DNA of 64,000 nt. Origin: JAUIAI01 sp041396585 (GTDB lineage Bacteria; Pseudomonadota; Gammaproteobacteria; Burkholderiales; Burkholderiaceae_E). The notes beneath the pieces were generated by a model. It made no database searches and was not told where the DNA came from. It worked only from the letters and a program-made list of their open reading frames with translations. Numbering within the stretch: position 1 is the first letter of the stretch; the number at the start of each line of letters is the position of its first letter. The stretch covers positions 62,001 to 126,000 of the forward strand of contig JAWKYG010000001.1 in assembly GCA_041396585.1 (NCBI GenBank). Direction: 5' to 3'. A program made the translations under genes and the position numbers. Positions 56,961 through 64,000 of the stretch are shown here, one piece after another.

Positions 56961-58588
56961 GGCCCTGCAAATTTCGGCAATGCCCGTTATTGCTGGGGTT
57001 GAGGGCCGAACGGGGTTCCCTGAACTCCCGGAATCATATTCAATGAGGCCTTGTTTCTGGGAGTTTCGGCAACGGCATCATGAGCACACCAGACTTCTTT
57101 CGCGCTCGGCTGGACGGCATGATCGATCTCAATCATCCATTGGCGATCTTGGGGCGGCGCATCCCCTGGGGCGAACTTGAGCGCACGCTCGAGCCGTTGT
57201 TGGCCCACCGGGATCGGCCTGGCGTGAGCCGTGCCGATGTCGATCTGTTCGGAACCAGTGAACAGCTTGTCGGCGCCGGAGTGAGCGTGGCTGGTCGGCC
57301 GCGCCTACCAGTTCGGTTGATGGTGGCGCTGCTGTATCTGAAGCACGCCTACAACGAGAGCGATGAGTCGGTTGTGCAGCGCTGGTCGCAGGACGTGTAT
57401 TTCCAGTATTTCAGCGGCCAGGAGTATTTCGAAGCCCGCCTGCCGTGCGATGCCACTCAGATCGGTCGTTTCCGCAAGCTGCTTGGCGAACAAGGCGTAG
57501 AGCATCTGCTGGCCACCACGATCGCGACGGCCCAGGCGCTCGGCGTGCTCAAACGCGATGAGTTCGAGCGGATCATTGTCGACTCGACCGTGCAAGAGAA
57601 GGCCATTGCCCACCCCACCGATAGCCGGCTGTTGGAAGTGGCACGAGCCAAGGCAGCCAGCATGGCCAAGGCCCATGGCATCGAGCTCAAGCAGACCTAC
57701 GAGCGCGAAGCACGCGTGTTGCGCCGCCGTGCCGGCGGCTATGCCCACGCGCGTCAGTTCAGACGCCTGCGCGGTGTTCTGAAGCGTCAACGGACAATCC
57801 TAGGCCGCCTGCTGCGAGATATCGAGCGCAAGCTAGCAGACCAGGACCATCCAAACCATCCCATGCGCCAGTGTTTAGCCAAGGCGTGGCGGCTGCATCG
57901 CCAGCAGCCCAAGGGCAAGAACAAGCTCTATGCCTGGCACGCTCCAGAGGCAGAGTGCATCGCAAAAGGTAAGGCACGCCGTCCCTATGAGTTCGGTGTC
58001 AAGGCGAGCATTGCTGTGACCGCCAGAAGCGGCCTGATCGTGGGCGCAAGAGAACGTTTCCAGGCAACCCGTATGACGGTCATTGTCTGGCTGCTCAGAT
58101 CGAGCAGAGCACGATCTTGCTGCAAGACATTGCCGAGAATCCGATCCAGACGGTGATTGCAGATCTCGGTTACCGCGGCGTTGATCATGAGATCGCGCCG
58201 GTGCAACTCGGCATCGAGGCAAGCGCAAGCGCTTGGGTGAGAAGGCCAAGCGGTGGCTGAGGCGTCGTCAGGCGATCGAACCGGTGATCGGGCACCTAAA
58301 GGCTGACCATCGAATGGATCGATGTTGGCTTAAAGGTGCCGAGGGCGACGCCATTCACACGGTGTTGTGTGCCGCAGGGTTTAACCTCGGATGGCTGCTG
58401 CGTGCGATCGCCGAACGTTTGAGGCGGGGACGGTTCTTTGTTGCCAATTTCTGGCTGCTAATCCAAGCGTTGTCGCGCGCATTGCTGGCTGGGTACCGCC
58501 GCCTGCGGTCTCAGCTCGTTCTACATCCGCCACCGGCAGGCACATAAATCATGCGATGCGAGCAGAGATCGAATTTCGCAGGGCCGAC
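56958..58588 (+). mobile_element. IS5-family-like insertion sequence (element A), complete ends
   Basis: Left end GTCGGCCCTGCAAATTTCG (56958-56976) and right end, read inward, GTCGGCCCTGCGAAATTCG (58570-58588) share an 11-bp perfect and then partly matching terminal repeat. The element is about 1.63 kb and encodes one DDE transposase. Because the right end is directly followed by element B, the outer target duplication cannot be judged; none is visible as given. The core GCAGGGCCGAC recurs at 60108-60118, so another end of this element type may lie there. Confidence 0.75.
57080..58547 (+). pseudogene. Transposase of element A (IS5-family type DDE), one frameshifted region
   Basis: The open frame 57080-58156 encodes the N-terminal two thirds (FRARLDGMIDLNHPLAILGRRIPWGELE to RVLRRRAGGYAHARQFRR) with the first catalytic aspartate in IIVDSTVQEKAIAHP. 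The central strand with the second aspartate (ADLGYRGVDHEIAPVQ) and the end with the glutamate (RRQAIEPVIGHLKADHRMDR) are in other frames, ending at the TAA at 58547. The breaks are near 58060 and 58210. As given it is not translatable in one frame, so the copy may be inactive or mis-sequenced. Confidence 0.8.
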
Positions 58589-58589
58589 T

Positions 58590-59857
58590 GAGACCGTTGC
58601 ATAACTGGCCGAGATCCCCGACGATCAACGAATCGCATCCATGTTGATCGAGAACGACGATGACGAGCTTCTTTCTGGCTGGTGCACTGGCGCAAGTTAA
58701 AGAATCGCCCACGATGAAGCTTCACAACATCATCGACTGGGCACCAATCGATGCGCGACTGGTCGGTCTGTACAAGCGCGAGGCCAGTCACGGTGGCGGT
58801 CCGATTCCCTATGCGCCGCTGTCGATGCTCAAGGTGATGCTGCTCGGGCAATGGCATCACCTCTCCGATGCGCAGCTCGAGCAGGCGCTCAAGGTGCGGC
58901 TGGACTTCTTGGTGTTCTGCGGATTCGACCTTGGCGCAGCACTGCCCGATCACACGACGATCTGCCGATTCCGCAATCGCCTGGTCAAGGCCAAGCTCGA
59001 TGAAACGATCCTGGCCGAGATCAACGGTCAACTGAAGGCCAAGGGCCTGAGGGTGAACGAAGCTCGCGGCGCGATTATTGATGCAAGCATCATCGCCTCG
59101 GCAAGCCGCCCCAATCGGACAGTTGATGTCGATGACCAAGGCAAAGCCAATGTCAGCGACAGTGCCGACCCGGATGCTCGCTGGGTCAAGAAGGGCAAGC
59201 ACGCTTTCTTTGGCTACCCCGCGCCTATGTGGCGGTCGACACTGAAGACGGATTCATCGAGACGACGATGACCCGCCCGGCCAACGAATCCGAAACCAAG
59301 CAGTTCAAGAAGGTGGTGCGCCGGCTCTCCGATGGCGTGATCGGGATCCTGGCCGACAAGGGGTTCGCCTCGGAAGAGAACAGGAAATATCTGAAGCGAA
59401 AGAAGCTCCATGACTTCATCCAGTTCCGAGCCCATCATCGCAAGCCGCTGGACTGGTACCAGACGGCGTTGAACAAGCTGATCGGCAAGGTGCGCTACAA
59501 GGTCGAGCAGTGCTTCGGAACACTGAAGCGACGCTTCCACATGGGTCGAGCTCGCTACTTCGGCCGACGACGAGTCGAGGCCCAGGTGAACTGGGCGGCC
59601 ATTGGATTCAATCTGCTCAAGGCGCATAACAAACTGGCCAAGATGCAGATGCGCCCGGTGGCAGCATGAAAGCGAAACGGGAGCCAATGACGGTGTTCCG
59701 AGGCGCCAGCGGCGTTGAAAATCGTGCCGGGGTGCCTCGGCGACGGTTGGATCGAGGACTTCTATGCATTGACCGGGCGCGGCGAACATACGAAAACCGC
59801 CGAGAGAATCAGGTGAGGGGTCTACTGCGAGCAAATTCTCAGTCATGCAGCGGTCTC
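58590..59857 (+). mobile_element. IS5-family insertion sequence (element B), with terminal repeats and 5-bp duplication
   Basis: The left end GAGACCGTTGCATAACTG (58590-58607) and the right end, read inward, GAGACCGCTGCATGACTG match at 16 of 18 bases. The flanks on both sides read CGACT (58585-58589 and 59858-59862), a candidate 5-bp target duplication. The left copy of CGACT overlaps the outer end of element A, so element B jumped into the junction just beyond element A. A second, damaged copy starts at 63557. Confidence 0.8.
58714..59669 (+). pseudogene. IS5-family transposase of element B, one frameshift
   Basis: MKLHNIIDWAPIDARLVGLYKREASHGGGPIPYAPLSML begins at 58714. The first catalytic aspartate is in GAIIDASIIAS. 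At about 59220 the frame changes (GYPAP, then VAVDTEDGFIETT); the second aspartate (GILADKGFASEENR) and glutamate (YKVEQCFGTLKRRFHMGRARYFG) follow in the second frame up to the TGA at 59669. The break lies in a C-rich stretch and looks like an indel rather than a programmed shift. Full length would be about 318 residues, normal for the family. Confidence 0.85.
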
Positions 59858-59862
59858 CGACT

Positions 59863-60086
59863 GTGTAGGGCACCCTGAAGACCGCGCTCAGCGGCACGCA
59901 CCACGCCTTCAAGTTCGCCTAGTACGCCAATCACTACCTTGCCGGGTTCGCATACCGCTTCAACCGACGCTTCGATCTGCGCTCGATCACTCCACGATTG
60001 ATCATCGACATCGCCAGCGCGGTGCCGAGATCGCAAAAGATGATCAGCCGGGGAGCGGAGATTCATGTCCAATCAGGCCCAGCAAT
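59863..60086 (+). pseudogene. IS1595-family transposase, C-terminal fragment
   Basis: Reads GTLKTALSGTHHAFKFA, a stop, then YANHYLAGFAYRFNRRFDLRSITPRLIIDIA, a C-terminal pattern of IS1595/ISXO2-like transposases (YRFNRRFDL is characteristic). The N-terminal part is not adjacent: upstream lie elements B and A. An in-frame TAG near 59922 and truncation show it is dead. Its 3' portion (about 59960-60065) has an inverted, damaged copy at 63289-63408. Confidence 0.7.
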
Positions 60087-60530
60087 GACGGCCTTCGGTG
60101 CTTTTTGCAGGGCCGACTACACAATTTCGGACCCTCGGCCAGCGTTCATGCGGGACGCAGGCTATTTGCAGGGCCCGCTATCCAGGCCGGACTACCGAAG
60201 GCCTAAATCATGCGCCGCGCAGAATTTTCCTCTATCGGGAGAATATATCGTCGAAGATGATTTCTTTTCCGTCTCTTTATTGAGCACGCTCCCATTTGTT
60301 GTCAAGAGAAGTGATTCAACAAAAGTGCTAAATTCTCGATTTGACGCAAGCAATGTGCTCTGTGTCACACGCCAAACCGGGGCATTAACTGACAGTGTCT
60401 CTAGTCCATTAATTGGGCCAGAAGCCAAAAGGGAATCCTAATGATAAAGGCCATGTCTGGTACGATATTTTCAGGACTTTTCCGTCACAATCTACCAAGT
60501 AGGGGTGGCAATCCAACAAATCAGGCGAGC
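60087..60530. other. Gene-free stretch with insertion-sequence end remnants, changing to A+T-rich DNA
   Basis: The first 130 bp hold GCAGGGCCGAC (60108-60118), identical to the outer 11 bp of element A, and a second GCAGGGCCCG near 60169. A segment at 60204-60230 (TAAATCATGCG and following) resembles the inner right end of element A. From about 60210 the base composition becomes clearly less G+C-rich. One open frame (about 60200-60441) shows no recognisable family and overlaps no ribosome-binding site. No confident gene. Confidence 0.5.
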
Positions 60531-60538
60531 GTGCTCAA

Positions 60539-62168
60539 TCACCTTTGGTTTGAGAGCGCCCTCTTGAAGATCCTGAAGAGGGGTTCCTGATACCGGGTCT
60601 GCATTCGCTGGATTGACCCAAAGCACACGACGTCGGCAGTTCTTGCCAACATGTGAAGATTGTCTGTCGATAGTTGAACAATAGGGCCAAACTCATTGAT
60701 TATTTTATGAGTGGAACTCGAAGGATTTGGGCCCCAGACTTGCAAGCCACCTGATTCGTCGATTCCATAGACCAAAACTTCATTGTATCCTGGGGCTGCG
60801 TACCCGGAGTCGTAGAGAACCAAGTCTCTCTGCACACCAGAAGGCGGGATGATACGATTTAGATTTGTTGAACCGTTTTCAGTAACGGCGATCCAATATG
60901 ATCCATCTTGAATTTCGACAAGCGCCATTCCGCAAGGATACGATTGCCTGTCCGGCGACAGGCGAAACAAATGTGGAGATCGGCGCCGCTGGTTGAGCGT
61001 TTGATCCGTCGAGAGTAGAGCCCCCTAAGTTGACCAGCGACATTTCAAATATATCAACCCCGCTGCCGTCAAATCTAAGCGCAGCAATCCCGCCGGACAA
61101 GTAACTTGCTTCGCGATAGCGCTGCGATGAAACCCTAAAAGATCGAATTGGGCAAGGCGCACCAACGGGATGGTAATCAAATACAATACAATCAGTTTTA
61201 TCGAATATATAACCATCGGAGGTCAGCCCAATACTACGATTTGGCCTATAATTACCATTATCTGGTCTAGTCGAATTCGACAGAAAAATAATCGAGTCGC
61301 GATCCCTTAATGACTTCACGCCCGATTTCTCGCTGGCCAAACCGGCACCAATTGTGCTGTTGGTCCAGAGATGCTGCATGTTGTACGCTTTCTGCGTCAC
61401 GCCTCGCGACAGAGGTGCTCCGGCAACAAGATGGTCTAGCCTACCGTCTGATAGATCACGAGCGAGCAATTCTGATTTTTCAAATCCTGGCGCCGGACTT
61501 TGCTCGATCGCAAGCCCCGCCGGAGCCCCCACAAACCCGGCGATGACGGCCCCATATACGCCATTCTGGTTGTCGGTAAATACCTGAGATCCCTCACGAT
61601 CATTCTGTTCGTTCAGAATCACCGGCAAGCGAGTCAGATCTTCCAATCTGTAAAAACCGGGCAGCTGATCATTGATCGCCCGCTTCACCTCGTCATGCGC
61701 GACTTGCACCTTCGCCATGTCCATCCACGGCTGCGCCACCTTCTTGCCGACATCCTTGAGGACTATCTCTAAACCGACGTTGTCGATACCTGGTAGCTCG
61801 TACAATCGCTTGACCATCGCATCCGTGAACAGGGTGACCCCTGCATTGCGATCTCTGCGTACTATCACTCCTTCCAACTTCTTGCCCTCGAAGCTACGCA
61901 AGTCCCTTGTCGACTCGTCGTAGTACTTCGCCCCTGAGCCCGCCTTGCCCTCGAACACGACGTGGTAAGGCGGCAGGTGACTGCACGGTACGAATGTCAC
62001 CATCCCCTTGGCCACATCCGCCAGCACCGGCCCAAATTGGGTTCCATCGGGAACGGTGACCGTCACCGACACATTCTGGAATTGCCCCAAGGACCCGCCA
62101 ATACCGATGCCATCGGCGCCGCCGTCGCCGTCTGCACCAATGTTGTCCACATTGCCGCTACGTTGCAC
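60539..62168 (-). pseudogene. Exported surface/lipoprotein-like protein (Burkholderiales type), frameshifted and incomplete
   Basis: The main frame (60879-62168, 429 codons) contains VSVTVTVPDGTQFGPVLADVAKGMVTFVPCSHLPPYHVVFEGKAGSGAKYYDESTRDLRSFEGKKLEGVIV and VTLFTDAMVKRLYELPGI, a layout seen in large secreted or lipoproteins of Burkholderiales with repeated Ig-like or carboxypeptidase-regulatory modules. The C-terminal 140 codons continue in another frame (60539-60970) through GMALVEIQDGSYWIAVTENGS to RTADVVCFGSIQRM, which looks like beta-propeller sequence. It is A+T-richer than the flanking core genes, and both neighbours are transposon remains, so acquisition by transfer is likely. Confidence 0.55.
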
Positions 62169-62860
62169 TTTCGTGATTGCGTCCGCCAGTTTCCTCGATC
62201 AAATCCGCTGATCAGCCCAGGTGCGCAAGCCAGCGGGCCGGGGTCGGTATAACGCGCGGTCGGATCCCGCTCGCAGAAGCCGTCTCCAGCGAAGCATCAG
62301 CCAAATTCATGCCGTTCGCGGACAACTTTCTGGCGGATTCGCCGAGGCGCGCCATCCATGGCATCACCCTGCGCCGCTGTAAACGGATTACTCACCCATG
62401 ACACGCCCCATCCGGCGCCTGTAGCCCTAGCGCAGTGAGTTCGGCGCTTGGCCCCACAGGCCGCTGATACGGTCGGAATTGGAAACGTTCACCGTGCTGC
62501 GTGCTAAAACGAACCACACCTGCTGCCAGTCAGAAGGCTTTGCGGTAAGCAACTGCGTCAGCGGCGTGACGTTCACCGTTCCGCTGACACCGGTCGCCAC
62601 CTGAATGCATCGTTTGGCCGCCTACCGCTTGCTACGAGGCCTTGCAGTCCACTGGAATCTTTGACCCGATAGCCACCGACATTTCGGTAGTACCAGACGC
62701 TGAGCCTTGCATACACTTCTAGTGACCGTGCCACCCGAAACCGGCGCTCCCACTGCTACGGTGCCGGAGACAGACCGTATCCTCGGGACTGCCACTTACC
62801 GCCCCACAGAGAGGCCAACAGCGTCAAGACGCCCGACACGAGAACCAATCCATGTCAGCC
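62169..62860 (-). pseudogene. Decayed upstream part of the surface-protein gene
   Basis: No frame stays open for more than about 70 codons, but in changing frames the minus strand shows a signal-like segment (LVSGVLTLLASL) near 62850, then AVGAPVSGGTV, SVAIGSKIPVDCKA, VATGVSGTVNVTPLTQLLTA and a late TARYTDPGPLACAPGLISGF near 62250. This order (lipoprotein-type start, regulatory module, conserved TPLT segment) suits the same Burkholderiales protein family as the next segment, so this is probably the broken 5' part of one gene of about 770 codons. Confidence 0.45.
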
Positions 62861-62869
62861 GATCTCTTA

Positions 62870-63250
62870 ATCGCGCTCACTGTTCTATCCCCGACTCTTC
62901 TTATTGACCAAGTGCCAAACCACCGGAGCCACCCCCTCCGATCACCGATGCGAGAACATCTCGCACGTCGTAAATCCTCGGTAAAACCAGACATAGTCAT
63001 ACAAAAGACTGCCCGGCGACTGAGACCACTCGAGGCTACTATACAGACCAACCCAAAGCAACAACAGCATTGACGATGCCATCGGCTCGACTCCACTGCC
63101 AACAGCAGCAATGCAATGGATAACGCGTGCCCGAATGCGGGGCCACTACCACTGGCTACGCCGAGCCAATCGGCACCGCCGCGCAACCATCGAGGCGACC
63201 ACCAACGCAGCGCAGGCACCATGCCGGGCGGCATGGCTACGATCACCCGC
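62870..63250. other. Stretch without a recognisable gene
   Basis: Open frames on both strands (for example 62852-63073 plus, 62824-63252 minus) show no family resemblance, no ribosome-binding site and no clear codon pattern. The minus frame has a hydrophobic stretch (ALSIALLLLAVESS), but it is flanked by stop-rich alternatives. Nothing firm is annotated. Confidence 0.4.
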
Positions 63251-63264
63251 AATCAGAATCAGTC

Positions 63265-63420
63265 CGGATCATCGGCCTTCTTGGTTAGAAATGAATCTCC
63301 GCTCCCCGTCTGATGATCATTTCCGACCGCGGCGACATCGCTGGCGATGTCGATGATCAGTCTCGAGGGTAATCGCGCAGATCGAATCGTCGGTCTGATT
63401 AGAAACGTTCGTCCGCAAGC
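63265..63420 (-). pseudogene. IS1595-family transposase, C-terminal fragment (inverted copy)
   Basis: The minus strand repeats, with differences and indels, the DNA of 59952-60068. Both contain TGATCATCGACATCGCCAGCG and GGGGAGCGGAGATTCAT and translate to RLIIDIAS-like sequence. It lacks the transposase's N-terminal and middle parts and is a dead remnant, opposite in orientation to the N-terminal fragment 60 bp away. Confidence 0.6.
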
Positions 63421-63480
63421 TCGTATGTTTGAGCCATGGGGTGAGATTCTAGGCTCCTGATCCGAGGGCCAGACCACGGC

Positions 63481-63556
63481 AATGAACCGAGTCCAGTTCC
63501 AGCAAGGCATGTCGCTTCCCGAGTTCTTCGCGGCCTTCGGCACCGAGGAGCGGTGT
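63481..63556 (+). pseudogene. IS1595-family transposase, N-terminal fragment cut by element B'
   Basis: Reads MNRVQFQQGMSLPEFFAAFGTEERCE, the start typical of IS1595/ISXO2-like transposases, which normally continues into a zinc-finger region. It is interrupted at 63557 by the left end of the second copy of element B. The expected remainder would lie beyond that copy, outside the window. Confidence 0.75.
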
Positions 63557-64000
63557 GAGACCGTTGCATAACTGGCCGAGATCCCCGACGATCAACGAAT
63601 CGCATCCATGTTGATCGAGAACGACGATAAGCTTCTTTCTGGCTGGTGCACTGGCGCAGAGCAAAAAGAATCGCCCACGATGAAGCTTCACAACATCATC
63701 GACTTCCCGGGCGCAATCGATGCGCGACGGGCCCGGTCCTGGCACAAGCGCGAGGCCAGTCACGGTGGCGGTCCGATTCCCTGTGCGCCGCTGTCGATGC
63801 TCAAGCTGATGCTGCTCGGGCAATGGCATCACCTCTCTCCGATGCGCAGCTCGAGCAGGCGCTCAAGGTGCGGCTGGACTTCTTGGTGCGGATTCGACCT
63901 TGGCGCAGCACTGCCCCGATCACACGGTGATCTGCGATTGCAATCGCCTGGTCAAGGCCAAGCTCGATGAAACGATCCTGGCCGAGATCAACGGTCAACT
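63557..64000 (+). mobile_element. Second, damaged copy of element B (runs off the window)
   Basis: The left end GAGACCGTTGCATAACTG and the following ~120 bp match element B at 58590 closely. The transposase start MKLHNIID is at 63680. Small indels (for example near 63700-63745, 63838 and 63880) break the frame several times relative to the first copy. It lies in direct orientation to the first copy, 4.97 kb away start to start, so the two flank the region 59.9-63.6 kb like a composite element. Confidence 0.85.

Noticed and set aside
58714..59669. Programmed frameshifting in the element B transposase
   Set aside because: The break lies in a C-rich stretch with no slippery heptamer seen, and many unrelated genes nearby have similar indels.

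Overview
This window is a G+C-rich bacterial chromosome segment. The order uvrD - BPSS1780-type membrane protein - thrB - LOG-family protein - polA, together with a fused indolepyruvate ferredoxin oxidoreductase, a cobalt-type nitrile hydratase and a soeABC-like module, points to a betaproteobacterium, most likely Burkholderiales. This is inferred from gene content; no rRNA, tRNA or CRISPR array was recognised.

Layout. 0-10.9 kb: a truncated solute-binding protein, a COG0523 GTPase, an amidohydrolase, an Lrp regulator divergent from a frameshifted indolepyruvate ferredoxin oxidoreductase, two small alpha/beta-barrel proteins, a divergent SDR, an HExxH protein and a SIMPL-domain protein. 10.9-14.5 kb: a histone-deacetylase-family gene directly downstream of a PatZ-like lysine acetyltransferase, a possible acetylation eraser/writer pair. 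14.8-21.4 kb: a heavily frameshifted stretch (FAD oxidoreductase, GST, FAD monooxygenase, DUF368 protein, purU, ankyrin protein). 21.5-25.1 kb: a Kef-type potassium/proton antiporter with its flavoprotein partner, then a LysR regulator. 25.2-33.1 kb: a soeABC-like molybdenum sulfite dehydrogenase operon, a SulP anion transporter and the nitrile hydratase genes. 33.2-36.8 kb: a MacAB-like export system whose adaptor carries an LTxxQ (Spy/CpxP-like) insertion. 37-45.7 kb: assorted catabolic enzymes (sulfatase-like MBL, SMP-30, alpha/beta hydrolase, M20 peptidase, luciferase-like oxidoreductase, dienelactone hydrolase, a broken acyl-CoA dehydrogenase). 45.9-56.8 kb: an OmpR/EnvZ-type two-component pair and the core block ending in polA and a WYL regulator. 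56.9-64 kb: nested insertion sequences around an A+T-richer, decayed surface-protein gene.

How the parts fit. The soeA-soeB-soeC products would oxidise cytoplasmic sulfite to sulfate and pass electrons to the quinone pool. The divergent LysR gene and a perfect LysR-type box lie in the 125-bp promoter interval before soeA, and the SulP transporter that follows could move the sulfate. The nitrile hydratase alpha and beta subunits and an accessory protein form a tight unit next door.

Caution. Many genes of ordinary families are broken by small indels, clustered at 5.4-7.2, 10.9-21.9, 44-45.7 and 58-64 kb, while 22-43 and 46-56 kb read almost cleanly. Housekeeping genes such as purU are hit too, so part of this pattern probably reflects assembly or read error rather than real decay. 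Genes called pseudogenes here should be read with that in mind.
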